Counted from the stretch's first letter, positions 34,821 through 44,911 are shown. The stretch is DNA of 64,000 nt from Deltaproteobacteria bacterium (GCA_020635195.1 JACKAG010000002.1:192224-256223); one strand, 5' to 3'. Notes: a model not told the origin generated them from the letters alone. Made by a program: numbers and translations.

Positions 34821-36437
34821 TTAGCGGATCTGCCGGAGTTCTTCGAATTGGCCTTCTTCTGTCAGCCTGAGCAATCGGACAGAATCGTCAAAGAAGGAAA
34901 GGGCTGCAATAACAGCTTGTTTTTCCAGGTTGCTGACAGCGATCTGGCTGTAGTAAGCCCCTCCTTCTTTTTCTGCCATATTGGCGGATTCCCAGAGGCG
35001 GGGGCTTTCTGTTGACGTGGTTTTGACCGCTGTCAGAGCATATAAGGGGTCTGTAAATAGTTCAGCGCCCCGATGATGGCAGACCACCATGACAGACTTA
35101 TCCTGATCACCCAGTGATACAAATGCCATTGAGCTGTGATAGCTTTTTCTGAGGTTATCAGGGTGGGTTTTGTCTTCCCCACTTTTTGTCGGGTCTGTCA
35201 GGATGCGGTGGCTTCGTTGTCCGTAAACTTTTTCGAAATGCAGGAGCTGCTGTGTTGACTTGCCTTTATCAAAAAGATCTGACACCTGTATCTGATCCAC
35301 AAGGCTCATACGGATCACCCCATTGGCGTGAGGAGAAGCGAGATCTGACTGATCCCCCCGATGGACAAGGTAGAAGGAGCGTCCGGTCAGGTCTTCCGGA
35401 GCATCGACGACCGCAGATATATTACTTCTGTAATAGTGGTACTTCTTTTTTAATTCAGCCAGTTCTTCATCTTTCGCCTCAGATTTACTTTCCGCATTTT
35501 TGACGCTTTCTTCAAAGGCTTTGAACTCATGCTCGTCAGCCTCTTGCGTTGCCGTCCAGTATAGCCAGCGAAACTCCTGATCCCGGACTTCATTATGGGG
35601 GCGCTCAGTAAAATCGCCCTCCGCATTTTTATTATCAGGATTTGCAAGGTCTATGATTCGGAACTGATACTCACTTCCGTCTCTCTCTACTTTTTGTCGC
35701 CGGTTTTTGTTTGTTGCGATTTCATCAGGGATGTCCCCGTCCGAGCTGGTTTTCATAATACGATCTCGCCAGATCGTTGGGTCATCCAGTTTTTTTGCAA
35801 AGATGAACAGCAGATCCAGCTGAGGAATCAGATGTAGCGTTGTCAGTGGGGTTGATCCGGCCCGGTCTCTGGCTTTGTGGAGCTTTGTCTGAGTCATGTC
35901 ATCATGATTCAACGTCCCGAGCAAAATTGTGCCATCTTCACAGGCGACTGCAAAGGTGGAATGGACAGCCTCAGCAGTAGGGGCTTTCTTCAGAGCAATG
36001 TCGGCGACCCGGCAGCCGGGAAAAGACCAGCTTTTTTGTCGCTCGGGTAATGCCGGATCAGGACCGCTACCGAGTTTGTATAACTCGATCTGGGAGTGTT
36101 GCTCTTTCCCGGGGGGGTCATCATAGCCGACCAGCATAGAGTCTCCGGCAATACGAAGAACGCGTCCATAGTGCTGAGTTTCCAGTGATCGTAAGACGGT
36201 ACCATCCTGCGACCGGATCATGCTGATGGAGCCCGTCGGGTAGTTCTGGTTAAAATCTCCACTTAATGCATAGAACGTCATCTCATCAGAACTACTGGCG
36301 ATTGAGACGGGCGCTGAAATATGATTTCCGATTGCCGGAGCATCTACCCCGGTCTGGCAGGAGAAGGTGAGCAGAAGGCAGATCAGGGCAATAAAGGACG
36401 GTAGATTCATGGGAAAAGGTCTTCTGTAAGCACCCAT
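34821..36437 (-). CDS. Lipoprotein, possible beta-propeller, unknown function
   Basis: 538 residues. The signal peptide has two Arg (MGAYRRPFP), then a hydrophobic core and the lipobox LTFSC (Cys27), so it is an outer- or inner-membrane lipoprotein. A later in-frame ATG (36410) would remove the basic residues, so I keep the ATG at 36437. Repeated strand-rich blocks (GRVLRIAGDSMLVGYDD, HSTFAVACEDGTILLGTL, SSMAFVSLGDQDKSVMVVCHH, QAVIAALSFFDDSVRLLRL) look like propeller blades. A short charged coiled coil sits at about 300-340. No family recognised. It precedes smc on the same strand and is divergent from ssb. Confidence 0.65.
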   Translation of the reverse strand: MGAYRRPFPMNLPSFIALICLLLTFSCQTGVDAPAIGNHISAPVSIASSSDEMTFYALSGDFNQNYPTGSISMIRSQDGTVLRSLETQHYGRVLRIAGDSMLVGYDDPPGKEQHSQIELYKLGSGPDPALPERQKSWSFPGCRVADIALKKAPTAEAVHSTFAVACEDGTILLGTLNHDDMTQTKLHKARDRAGSTPLTTLHLIPQLDLLFIFAKKLDDPTIWRDRIMKTSSDGDIPDEIATNKNRRQKVERDGSEYQFRIIDLANPDNKNAEGDFTERPHNEVRDQEFRWLYWTATQEADEHEFKAFEESVKNAESKSEAKDEELAELKKKYHYYRSNISAVVDAPEDLTGRSFYLVHRGDQSDLASPHANGVIRMSLVDQIQVSDLFDKGKSTQQLLHFEKVYGQRSHRILTDPTKSGEDKTHPDNLRKSYHSSMAFVSLGDQDKSVMVVCHHRGAELFTDPLYALTAVKTTSTESPRLWESANMAEKEGGAYYSQIAVSNLEKQAVIAALSFFDDSVRLLRLTEEGQFEELRQIR

Positions 36438-36863
36438 ATGGCTGTTTATCCTTGGCTTTTGCTGTTTGATCCAGAGGGGAGATCCGCTGATCTTTTATTT
36501 CTTTTCTCTGTCAGCATGAATCGGGGCTCTCTCATTCGATCTCTCTGGCCTTATGACGATGAATGTACAAATAATGTCAGGCTTTGTCCACCTGACCGGG
36601 GTGGACGACTGAAATTGGGGGAGGGGGCGATTTTGTGGCATGATAGCTTGCTTTCTTGCCTTCTCAGGGGAAGGACAGGAAAAATCGTCAGAGCTGGCTA
36701 AATTCTCCTTGTGAAGCAGTGGTGGCTGAGATATGCAGGGCGATATCTTTCGGTGCAGAAAGGCTCATGGCTGGAGCTGTGCAGATGCATCGTGATACAG
36801 CAAAAAAGAAGCCGGCAGAGAGCATCAATCCAAACATATTCAGAAAAGAGGGGGAAAAAGGGT
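36438..36863. other. Intergenic region between lipoprotein gene and ssb
   Basis: 426 bp. It must hold the ssb promoter and that of the divergent lipoprotein gene. A G-rich tract (GGGGGAGGGGGCGA, about 36617-36630) is notable. The ssb frame is open upstream to 36711, but that part lacks SSB homology and a ribosome site. No other gene seen. Confidence 0.4.
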
Positions 36864-37406
36864 ATGGCATCCCTGAACAGAGTGACAATTCTTGGCAACC
36901 TTGGACAAGATCCCGAGCTTCGTTATACGCCGAATCAGGTTCCTGTTGTAACTTTGAGCATCGCAACTACGGAGTTTCGCAAAACAGCGGATGGGCAGCG
37001 TCAGGAACAGACAGACTGGCACCGGGTTATCGTCTGGAATCGCCAGGCAGAAAATTGTCATAAATATCTGAAAAAAGGTCGATCTGTCCTGATAGAAGGG
37101 CGGATCAGTTATCGAAGTTGGGATGATAAGAGCGGCCAGAAACGCTACACAACAGAAATCATCGCATCAAATGTTCAGTTCATGCCTGCAGCAGGTGGCC
37201 GAGATTCCTGGCGGGAGAGCGGTGAGGATTATCAAGGGGGATTTGATGGAGGGAGTTATGGCTCTGATCATGACCCCTTTGCAGCTGAGTCCACCCCCCG
37301 GATGGATACAAACAATAGTACGACATTCCCTAAAGCGGATAGCGGAGCTCGTCAGAATCCAAATAAGATGAGTCTCGTTCCGGACTTTGACGACATGCCT
37401 TTCTGA
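36864..37406 (+). CDS. ssb: Single-stranded DNA-binding protein
   Basis: 180 residues from ATG 36864, preceded by a GAGGGGG site. OB-fold residues 1-110 begin ASLNRVTILGNLGQDPELRYTPN and include TDWHRVIVWNRQAENC. A Gly/Ser/Asp-rich flexible tail ends in FDDMPF, the acidic tip that docks repair and replication proteins (consensus DDIPF). It coats single-stranded DNA during replication and repair. A hairpin lies just downstream. Confidence 0.96.
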   Translation: MASLNRVTILGNLGQDPELRYTPNQVPVVTLSIATTEFRKTADGQRQEQTDWHRVIVWNRQAENCHKYLKKGRSVLIEGRISYRSWDDKSGQKRYTTEIIASNVQFMPAAGGRDSWRESGEDYQGGFDGGSYGSDHDPFAAESTPRMDTNNSTTFPKADSGARQNPNKMSLVPDFDDMPF

Positions 37407-37441
37407 AGGTTCGGCAGAGTTCTGAAGCATCGGGAGATCTG

Positions 37442-37471
37442 AATCCCACTCTGGCTTGCTGGAGTGGGATT
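37442..37471 (+). terminator. Probable terminator after ssb
   Basis: AATCCCACTC, 10-nt loop, GAGTGGGATT: a perfect 10-bp stem followed by TGTGCTTTA. The T-run is weak, but stem strength and position, 35 bp after the ssb stop, fit. Confidence 0.65.
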
Positions 37472-37563
37472 TGTGCTTTAAGCCTGAGAATCGAAGGGCT
37501 ATGCTGGAATGCGTGACGCTTGTCTCTTAAAAAACTTCAGTTCGGTGGTGGGTAGGATCTGGG

Positions 37564-38910
37564 ATGAAACATATTGTGATCAGTGGAGCAGGTGAAGTCG
37601 GTCGTTATGCAGCGCAGGTGGCCAGGAAGGAAGGGCTCCGCGTCACGATTATTGAGACGTCCGATGAGGCCATTGCTCGTGTGGAAAACAGCATTGATGC
37701 AAGGATTGTGTCTGGTTCGGCCTGTCATGCAGAGGTTTTACGGCAGGCGGATGTCAGCAGCTGTGATGTTCTGATGGCTGCGACCAGCCTGGATGAGGTT
37801 AATCTTCTGACAGCATCCATAGGGAAAAAAATGGGTGCGGGCATTGTGATGGCCCGTATTCACAACACCTCTTATTTTGATGAAGAATTTGACTACCGTA
37901 TGACTTTTGGTGTGGATCATTTCGTGTGTCCGGAGCAGCTGACGGCCCGGACGATTGCATCTGATCTGACAGAGCCCAATACATCGCAGATACCTCGATT
38001 TGCTCAGAATGAAATCGAGATCAGAAATTTTATTGTCAGTGAAAATAGCGCGGCGGCGAATGTAGCCCTGAAGGATCTTAAGCTACCGCCTGGCGTCCGG
38101 ATTGCTTTGATTCGCCGCCACAAGGAGAGCCTGGCTCCTGTTGCCGGGACAGTCTTATCTGTTTCGGATCGTGTCGCCGTGATTGGCCCAGGAGATGCTT
38201 TTCAGGATGTTCTGGCTTTATTTGGCAAGGGGAGCAGCGGTATTCAGAATCTGGCCGTGACAGGAGCTGGTCCTGTCAGCGAGTGGTTGCTGCAAAAACT
38301 CGATCTGAACCGTTACCGGATCAAGCTTTTTGAGAAAAATCTGGATCTGGCAGAGAGGATTGCTTCGAAGTTTGGGCAGATTACTGTTATTCATGAAGAT
38401 CCTATGGAGGCTTCGATCTTTACAGGAGAACATCTGGAGCAATGTGATGCTTTTCTGGCTCTCGAAGGCAATCAGGAGCATAATCTTCTGGCAGCGATGC
38501 AGGCGAAATCTGCTGGAGTACCCAATGTCATTGCACTGGTTCAGAGCTCGGGTTTACTCAGGATTCTGAAGGGAACTGGTGTGGATCACCTCTATAGCCC
38601 CAGAATTGAGGCTGCACGGGCTTTGCTCCAGATTGTTGACACAGCTCCTGTTAAACATCTGGCAAGTCTTGATAGCAGAGTTGCACTCGTCTATCAGGTT
38701 AAGGTTCAGCCGGATTCTCCCGGAGTTGCTAAGGCATTAGCTGATATGGATTTTCCGGACAATGCTTTTATTGCTGCGATTGAGAGGGAAGGATCTGTTT
38801 TCTGTCCTGTTTTCCGGGACCAGATCAGCTCTGGTGATGTGCTGATTGTGATTGGCCCTCATGATATCAGGAAATATCTGCTAAAGACCTTCACCTGTCA
38901 GGAGGCTTAA
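37564..38910 (+). CDS. trkA: TrkA, potassium uptake regulatory subunit
   Basis: 448 residues, close to E. coli TrkA (458). It is a cytoplasmic NAD(H)-binding ring that gates TrkH. It contains two tandem RCK units: RCK_N1 begins IVISGAGEVG (GxGxxG) and RCK_N2 begins LAVTGAGPVSEWLLQKL, each followed by a TrkA_C domain. Glycines of the second nucleotide motif are partly replaced, which is usual for the second half of TrkA. AGGA precedes the ATG. trkH follows after one base. Confidence 0.95.
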   Translation: MKHIVISGAGEVGRYAAQVARKEGLRVTIIETSDEAIARVENSIDARIVSGSACHAEVLRQADVSSCDVLMAATSLDEVNLLTASIGKKMGAGIVMARIHNTSYFDEEFDYRMTFGVDHFVCPEQLTARTIASDLTEPNTSQIPRFAQNEIEIRNFIVSENSAAANVALKDLKLPPGVRIALIRRHKESLAPVAGTVLSVSDRVAVIGPGDAFQDVLALFGKGSSGIQNLAVTGAGPVSEWLLQKLDLNRYRIKLFEKNLDLAERIASKFGQITVIHEDPMEASIFTGEHLEQCDAFLALEGNQEHNLLAAMQAKSAGVPNVIALVQSSGLLRILKGTGVDHLYSPRIEAARALLQIVDTAPVKHLASLDSRVALVYQVKVQPDSPGVAKALADMDFPDNAFIAAIEREGSVFCPVFRDQISSGDVLIVIGPHDIRKYLLKTFTCQEA

Positions 38911-38911
38911 G

Positions 38912-40444
38912 ATGCAGTTGCGATCTGCTTTCAAGGTGCTTGGGGTTTTGCTGCTGCTGTTGAGCCTGTCCATGAGCCTTGTTCTGCTGTGGAGTCTTTA
39001 TGAACTGGCGGTGTCCGGATCTCCGGATCTGAGTGTTTTTTATGCATTAGGGACTGCAATTCTGCTTGGTTTTGTGGCGGGTGGCAGCCTTTTGGTCGCA
39101 GGTGCGGGTTATCAGGTTGTGCCAGGCAGGCGGGAAGCCTTTCTGATCGTTTCTCTTGCCTGGTTTACAGGTGCGGGTATTGGGGCACTGCCTTTTTATT
39201 TATGGGCTCTTTATTCTGGTCATGGCTTTCATGTCTTCAGTGATTTTGTGAATTGTTATTTTGAAGCGATGAGTGGCCTTACTACAACGGGGTCTTCGGT
39301 TCTGGCTAATATTTCAGAGCTTCCCAGGGGCCTTCTTCTTTGGCGGGCGATGATACAGTGGCTGGGAGGACTGGGGATTGTCGTTTTGTTTGTGGCAGTG
39401 ATGCCGATGATTGCCATGGATAATAAAAAAATTTTTCAGGCAGAAACCAGCAGCATCGGAAGTAATCAGGATACGCCTAGCCTTCAGAATATGGCACAGA
39501 CTTTATGGATCATTTATGCTGCTCTGACAGGATGTCAGATCCTGCTCATGAAGTTTGCAGATCCGGATCTGGACTGGTTTACCTGCATCACATTTGGATT
39601 TTCCACGGCGGCGACGGCTGGCTTTAGTGTGCTCAATGAGAGTGCCGGAAGCATCAGTGTTAGCGCTCAGTGGGTTGTTGTCTTATTTATGTTTCTTGCC
39701 GGAGTTAACTATGCTCTTTTTTATCAGTTGATAAAAGGAAGGATTGCTTCTGTTCTGAAAAATACGGAACTGAGGGCTTATGGTGGTACCATTCTGATTG
39801 CGATTTTTGTGATCGCTCTTGTTCTGAATAAAGCTTCCTATCCGTCTATGACCGGAGAGATGATTGAGAGGCCGTCACTTGCAAGAGCTGGACTTGATGC
39901 TGCTTTTCAGGTGGTTTCTGTTCATACGACAACCGGTTTTTCAAATGTGAATTCTGATGCCTGGCCGGATATTGCCAGATATGTTCTGATTCTTCTTATG
40001 TTTGTTGGGGGCTGCTCTGGCTCAACAGGGGGTGGCATTAAAGTGATTCGTTTTGTGGCCTTATTCAGGATGCTTGCAGCAGAAACAGAAAGAGCCTTTC
40101 GTCCCAATGTTGTCCGTCCTTGTATGGTCGGAGGCTCTCCTCTTTCAGCGCAACAACAACATAGTATTATGGTCCATATTTTATTTGTCTGTGCTCTTAC
40201 TTTGTTCAGCGCCCTGATCCTGTTGCTTCTTGAAGGATCAAAAACAGACCTGCTGACGTCATTTACAGCAGTTCTGGCTTCGGTGAATAATATCGGTCCG
40301 GGTTTTTCTCTTGTCGGAGCAGCTCAGAATTATGCCTGGTTTTCAGTCCCATCAAAATGTCTGCTGATTTTTCTGATGGCGGTTGGGAGGCTGGAGGTTT
40401 TTACGGTGTTTGCACTCTTGTCCAGGAAATTCTGGCGCTTATAA
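38912..40444 (+). CDS. trkH: TrkH, potassium transporter membrane subunit
   Basis: 510 residues, polytopic. The four selectivity-filter loops are recognisable: TTTGSSVL, STAATAGFSVLN, VHTTTGFSNVN and VNNIGPGFSLVG, together with GGCSGSTGGGIKVIR. It conducts K+ under control of TrkA. AGGAGG before the ATG lies in the trkA 3' end, so translation is coupled. Confidence 0.96.
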   Translation: MQLRSAFKVLGVLLLLLSLSMSLVLLWSLYELAVSGSPDLSVFYALGTAILLGFVAGGSLLVAGAGYQVVPGRREAFLIVSLAWFTGAGIGALPFYLWALYSGHGFHVFSDFVNCYFEAMSGLTTTGSSVLANISELPRGLLLWRAMIQWLGGLGIVVLFVAVMPMIAMDNKKIFQAETSSIGSNQDTPSLQNMAQTLWIIYAALTGCQILLMKFADPDLDWFTCITFGFSTAATAGFSVLNESAGSISVSAQWVVVLFMFLAGVNYALFYQLIKGRIASVLKNTELRAYGGTILIAIFVIALVLNKASYPSMTGEMIERPSLARAGLDAAFQVVSVHTTTGFSNVNSDAWPDIARYVLILLMFVGGCSGSTGGGIKVIRFVALFRMLAAETERAFRPNVVRPCMVGGSPLSAQQQHSIMVHILFVCALTLFSALILLLLEGSKTDLLTSFTAVLASVNNIGPGFSLVGAAQNYAWFSVPSKCLLIFLMAVGRLEVFTVFALLSRKFWRL

Positions 40445-40519
40445 GATCTCTGTCATTCTGGGAATGTTTTGTCTTTATCAGGGGCTATCTCCACAGGAGA
40501 GCCGAACCCCGGGTGATAT

Positions 40520-41632
40520 TCATTCCTGTGCATGCCTGCCCAGAGCTTTATTGATCATATCGAGATTTTTTCTGACGGTCCGGAGCTGGTCTGAGTCCGG
40601 AAAGTCTTTCAGGGCGCTTTCGAGATGTTCCCGGGCCTCTTCCAGATAAGCACTTCGTGTCGCCTGATCCGAAATGGGGCTGGCACTCTGGAATGCTTTT
40701 GCGGCTTTGTGGCGCAGTTCCTGTACGGCAAGGTTACTAATCTCCCGTATCTTATCTGTTGCTTCTGCCTGATAAAGGCTGTCCTGAGGAATGGTTTTCA
40801 GGATTGTGAGGGCTTCCGGATATTGTCGACGTTCGCTGAGTGCCAGTGCTTCTTTTAGTTTTGTTTCGTGGGTTGATATTGTTTCTTCATCAAATGGTAG
40901 TGCTGAGCCTGTTGTTCCGTAGGTTGGGCTTTGCTGACTGTCTGTGCTGTCGTCGCTGTTTGTATTTTCCTGTGGGCTCTGACTCAGATCCTGATTGAGT
41001 CGCTCCCATTCTTCCATATTTTGTCTGATGGCATTCTGAATTCCGGAAAGAAATTCTTTACTTTGCTTCCGGCCCAGACGTAAAGCTCTGAGTAGCATCG
41101 TCTGCAATGATGCGGACTTCAGAAGGGGGTTGCTAAGAAGAGCTGCTGGGAGGTCGATCTGCCGCCTTTGTGCCATCTGTTCCAGTGAGTCCGGCCCTGT
41201 CTGATGCCTGATGGGATCTTCTGCTCCTTCTGCGTTGGATACAGGCCGGTTAAAGTCTTCGGCTCCTTCTCGCAGCCAGAGGAAGTTTCTCAGTAATCCA
41301 ACAAAGAGGGCTGCTTCTGCTGCGGAGCCTGGAGCCGGCTGGTCCGACAGGGCTTGCAGGAAAATTTCATCTTTTCCCGGAATAAAGGCTTCGGATGGAT
41401 TCAGAAGCCTGCTTGCATAAGCCAGGTGACGTGCTTTTTCTGCGGATTCCTGATCTTCCGAAGACCCTGCTCTGTCCTGTTCTGATGCCGGGGCTGTAAA
41501 GATTTCCAGATCTTCTGTCATCTCTGTAGGCGAGGGAGCTTGATTGAGAAGTGGAGAAAAACAACTGTTCAGGAGGAGGCATAAAACAGGGATGTTCAGG
41601 TGTGTCCATTTAACACAAGTGTCCGTAATCAT
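40520..41632 (-). CDS. Lipoprotein with helical repeat-like C-terminus
   Basis: 370 residues from ATG 41632 (GGTGG before it); the frame is open further upstream, but that part is not a signal peptide. The lipobox is CLLLNSC. A Ser/Glu/Gln-rich region (about 40-65 and 225-260) surrounds an alpha-helical middle. The C-terminal 130 residues (LKEALALSERRQYPEALTILKTI..., SAYLEEAREHLESALKDFPDSDQL) look like TPR-type helices, which often scaffold envelope complexes. No family named. It lies just downstream of the polysaccharide operon on the same strand (112 bp), so it could be its last gene. Confidence 0.6.
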   Translation of the reverse strand: MITDTCVKWTHLNIPVLCLLLNSCFSPLLNQAPSPTEMTEDLEIFTAPASEQDRAGSSEDQESAEKARHLAYASRLLNPSEAFIPGKDEIFLQALSDQPAPGSAAEAALFVGLLRNFLWLREGAEDFNRPVSNAEGAEDPIRHQTGPDSLEQMAQRRQIDLPAALLSNPLLKSASLQTMLLRALRLGRKQSKEFLSGIQNAIRQNMEEWERLNQDLSQSPQENTNSDDSTDSQQSPTYGTTGSALPFDEETISTHETKLKEALALSERRQYPEALTILKTIPQDSLYQAEATDKIREISNLAVQELRHKAAKAFQSASPISDQATRSAYLEEAREHLESALKDFPDSDQLRTVRKNLDMINKALGRHAQE

Positions 41633-41744
41633 AATACTTAATCCACCTTTCTTACGTGTCTTACGTGTTTGTGATGTTCTGTTCTCTGCGGGTGGCCAGC
41701 CGCCTTTTCTGGCACATAAAGGGAAACAGAACAAGACGTCCTCA

Positions 41745-43919
41745 TTACAGGCGGATCAGGTGGTCGCAGCCTCGCCGTTGCCGGAAGACAGGTGGGTCAC
41801 GTTCATCCGTATAGCGTTCTGCTGAAAGAGCGAAGGACAGCAACCTCATATCTTCCGATTGTAAGGAGGATATCATACCAGGGACCAGTGCATAAGCTCC
41901 TCTGATCTGAAGATTTGCCATCTGCGGGCTGTTGTTGCAGATACATAGCTCCGACCAGAATCCTGGCCAGATGTTCAGTGTTACTTTGTGGATAGCGGCA
42001 GCTTCGAGCTGGTTTATCTGTTGTAGTGACAGGTTGTTATGCTGTTCGATGGGAGTTAGCTGTCCGGATCGAACCGGAGAATGGATCTGGCTAACCACCA
42101 GAGGCAGGGCTTGTCTGGTGATATTGGTGCTGACGAGAGTAGACCAGCATTGCTGTGGAGGCAGGTTTCGGTATGTGGCCAGACTCTGCCAGGCAAAGTC
42201 CCCGAGCTTGCCAAAAGCAGAATGCTCCTTCAGATAGTTCAGGGTCAGGGGCTGTCTGAGCTGAGGAGCAATGATGGTTGCTGATCCTGCGAAGATTCCT
42301 GATAAGATTGTCAGAAAGAGCACCATGCCCGGCTTTTTCCAGAACTGAGGGCGCCCCTGTCTTATCACGATACAGAGAAAGATCAGGCTGATCAGGTAGA
42401 GGAGTGGACGGTATGTCAGAAATACGTCCACAATATGGGCAAGGGCTATATACAAAAGGATACCAGAAAGGAGCCACTCTGGCAGCTTCAGAAGCTGCGC
42501 TTTTCTGAAGCTACTGAAAACGGCAGCTCTGAGAAAAGACCATAAACCCAGTAACATTGCGCAAAATCCCGGAAGGCCAAAGCAATAGAGCCATGTCAGG
42601 TAGGTAAAGTGCAGGTCATAGCCTGATCCGGACATGACAAAAAAATTACCCCAGCCGTAACCTGACCATATATGATCCCGGATACTGGCAAGCGCGTATA
42701 ACAGATGCTGATCTCGTCCACTACTGTAGAAGATTTTCCGGATTCCATTGGTCCTTGCATCATCAAAGATTTCTCCAAGGATCTGCATTTCTCTGGCGAC
42801 ATCTGTTTTCTCACGAAGGACAGGTGAGTTCAGTAAAAAGGCTGTCATGAGTCCCAGAAGAGAGCAGGCAATCAGAATTTTTATGATGCCTTGTGTGTAC
42901 TTTTTATCTCCTGAGCGGATTGCGGAAATGATCCGGAATAAAATCGGACAGGCGCAAAGCATCAGTACAATAGAGACAGAAAGCCAGGAACTTTTCCCTC
43001 TTCCGAGAAAGAGAAAAAAGGGAGAAAGGACTGTGCTTATATAAATCACAGGATGCCGTATTCCGGAGGCCAGAAGCCAGAGGCATAAGAGACTAATCAG
43101 ACCGGAATAGAAAGAAAAGTGATTAGGATTCTGGAACGGTCCGGAAATTCCTGCTGTCTGATAGAGGCTGATGACGCCAGATAGCTCCAGGAAAGCATAT
43201 GCGTAAACCAGAACAGATCCACACACGATCAGGAAAAATGTCTCTGATATGGATGTAAAAATAAGCTTCCATTTTTTGCAGAGTGTCCAGGTAAAACATA
43301 AATAAATCAAATGGGTGTATACCAGTGAGGTTGGATGGACCAGATTCTGTTCAGAGACGTCCCAGTCCAGAATTTTGATAAGTGTATGCCTTATGAGTTT
43401 TGTCATGTCGTAAACTTCCGGGGATAGCTGACGGAGCATGATCAGATAATTCACAAAGGAAAAGCAGGTGAAGGAAATCGCGAAAATTAGAGGAATACTA
43501 CCAGGCAGCAGCAGAAATCTTCCGGAGCTCTGTTCTTTTGTGTTCTCCTGCTTATGCAGAGAGAAAAGAGCGTCTGCAAAAATAATAGAGAGAGCTCCTG
43601 TCTCTATTAAAAATTGATTAGGATAGCCCGACCTCAGGGTGATGTTTTCAAAAGAACAGAGAGTCAGGATGAAAATCCGGAAACACCAGACCCGGTTCAG
43701 CAGCATTCCACTAAAGAAGAACAGCCAGATCAGAAGACGAGGAACAAGGGATCTTTGGTCCAGCCAGAGATGGCAGAAAAAGATCAGGTTGAGTAGTAAA
43801 GGAATAAGGATTGAAAAACAGAACCAATCAGGAATTTTAGGTCTGTTTTCGGTGCTGCAACGATCATAAATTTTTTTCAGAAAAAGCAGAGGGGCTGCTT
43901 TCTGAATCTGAGCTGTCAT
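41745..43919 (-). CDS. O-antigen ligase/polymerase-like membrane protein (Wzy/WaaL)
   Basis: 724 residues: about 12 hydrophobic segments over the first 560 and a C-terminal soluble, probably periplasmic domain. The segment ASIRDHIWSGYGWGNFFVMSGSGYDLHFTYLTWLYCFGLPGF resembles the Wzy_C (PF04932) core, where a glycine-rich periplasmic loop is followed by H...YL...GL.G. Such enzymes polymerise or transfer undecaprenyl-linked glycans. It is longer than typical (400-600) because of the C-terminal domain. Its ATG overlaps the fcl stop as ATGA. Confidence 0.72.
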   Translation of the reverse strand: MTAQIQKAAPLLFLKKIYDRCSTENRPKIPDWFCFSILIPLLLNLIFFCHLWLDQRSLVPRLLIWLFFFSGMLLNRVWCFRIFILTLCSFENITLRSGYPNQFLIETGALSIIFADALFSLHKQENTKEQSSGRFLLLPGSIPLIFAISFTCFSFVNYLIMLRQLSPEVYDMTKLIRHTLIKILDWDVSEQNLVHPTSLVYTHLIYLCFTWTLCKKWKLIFTSISETFFLIVCGSVLVYAYAFLELSGVISLYQTAGISGPFQNPNHFSFYSGLISLLCLWLLASGIRHPVIYISTVLSPFFLFLGRGKSSWLSVSIVLMLCACPILFRIISAIRSGDKKYTQGIIKILIACSLLGLMTAFLLNSPVLREKTDVAREMQILGEIFDDARTNGIRKIFYSSGRDQHLLYALASIRDHIWSGYGWGNFFVMSGSGYDLHFTYLTWLYCFGLPGFCAMLLGLWSFLRAAVFSSFRKAQLLKLPEWLLSGILLYIALAHIVDVFLTYRPLLYLISLIFLCIVIRQGRPQFWKKPGMVLFLTILSGIFAGSATIIAPQLRQPLTLNYLKEHSAFGKLGDFAWQSLATYRNLPPQQCWSTLVSTNITRQALPLVVSQIHSPVRSGQLTPIEQHNNLSLQQINQLEAAAIHKVTLNIWPGFWSELCICNNSPQMANLQIRGAYALVPGMISSLQSEDMRLLSFALSAERYTDERDPPVFRQRRGCDHLIRL

Positions 43920-44896
43920 AGCCTGAGGTTCTCGCTGCTATGGTACCAGTCGAGAGTTCTGCGGATTCCACTTTCTACGTCAGTTAGGGGTTTCCATCCG
44001 GTGGATCTCAGGAGAGATGAATCCATGAGCTTTTGACGGGTTCCATCAGGTTTTGAGGAATCATAGCGGATCATCCCCTGATAACCGACAGCGGAACGGA
44101 TGATTTCAGCCAGTTCAGCAATTGTCAGATCAGACCCGTAGCCAAGGTTAAGATGGGACCAGTGGTTATCCTTACAGAGTTTATCTAGTTGCTCGCTGCT
44201 AAAATGACGCAAAGTATGAACGATTCCATCTGCACAATCATCGACATAAAGAAATTCTCTCCGGACTGTTCCGCTCCCCCATATGACGACTTCCGGAAGT
44301 TGTTTTTTTTCTGCTTCAACAAAACGGCGAATCAGGCCAGGGATGACGTGGGAATGTGTCGGGTGAAAATTATCCCCTGGTCCGTATAAATTGCAGGGCA
44401 TAAGACTGTAATAAGAAGCATTGTACTGTTTTTTTAGAGAGTATACCAGTTCCATGCTGGCAATCTTTGCGATGGCATAAGCTCTGTTGGTGATTTCCAG
44501 AGCTCCTGTCAATAGCTGAGTCTCTCGTATGGGGTTGGGGGCTTCTTTTGGATAAATACAGCTACTTCCCAGAAAGACCAGGCGTCTGACTCCAGAGCGG
44601 AAGGCTTCCTGAATCAGATTGAAGCCAATCATGATGTTATTGCTGATGAAGTCTGCGGAGTAGTGGTCGTTGGCAAGAATGCCTCCCACATGAGCTGCTG
44701 CGACGACAACGCAATCTGGTTTTTGCTCTGCCATAAATGACCGGACCGCAGACTGTTGGGTCAGGTCTAGCTCATCCCTGCCAGCCAGGATCAGATTTTT
44801 AAATCCCTGTCTGTGAAGCGAGCGACAGATAGCGCTGCCTACCATGCCTTTATGGCCCGCGACAAAGATTCTGTCATGTTGATTCAGTTCTTCCAT
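43916..44896 (-). CDS. fcl: GDP-L-fucose synthase
   Basis: 326 residues from the ATG at 44896 (GAG 8 nt before; a GTG at 44905 is also in frame). It is an NADPH-dependent epimerase/reductase that turns GDP-4-keto-6-deoxymannose into GDP-L-fucose. It has the nucleotide motif GHKGMVGSA, the catalytic S-S-C and Y-x3-K (NRAYAIAKI) and CNLYGPGDNFHPTHSHVIPGLIRR. It follows gmd by 15 bp, completing the two-step route from GDP-mannose. Confidence 0.95.
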   Translation of the reverse strand: MEELNQHDRIFVAGHKGMVGSAICRSLHRQGFKNLILAGRDELDLTQQSAVRSFMAEQKPDCVVVAAAHVGGILANDHYSADFISNNIMIGFNLIQEAFRSGVRRLVFLGSSCIYPKEAPNPIRETQLLTGALEITNRAYAIAKIASMELVYSLKKQYNASYYSLMPCNLYGPGDNFHPTHSHVIPGLIRRFVEAEKKQLPEVVIWGSGTVRREFLYVDDCADGIVHTLRHFSSEQLDKLCKDNHWSHLNLGYGSDLTIAELAEIIRSAVGYQGMIRYDSSKPDGTRQKLMDSSLLRSTGWKPLTDVESGIRRTLDWYHSSENLRL

Positions 44897-44911
44897 GCTT
44901 ATCACTCATGA

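Noticed and set aside
36636..36652. Sigma-54 promoter before ssb (TGGCATGATAGCTTGCT).
   Set aside because: The GG and GC elements are one base too far apart for the strict -24/-12 spacing, and ssb is not a usual sigma-54 target.
36711..36863. N-terminal 51-residue extension of SSB.
   Set aside because: No homology to SSB and no ribosome site; the ATG at 36864 begins the conserved OB fold with a strong site before it.
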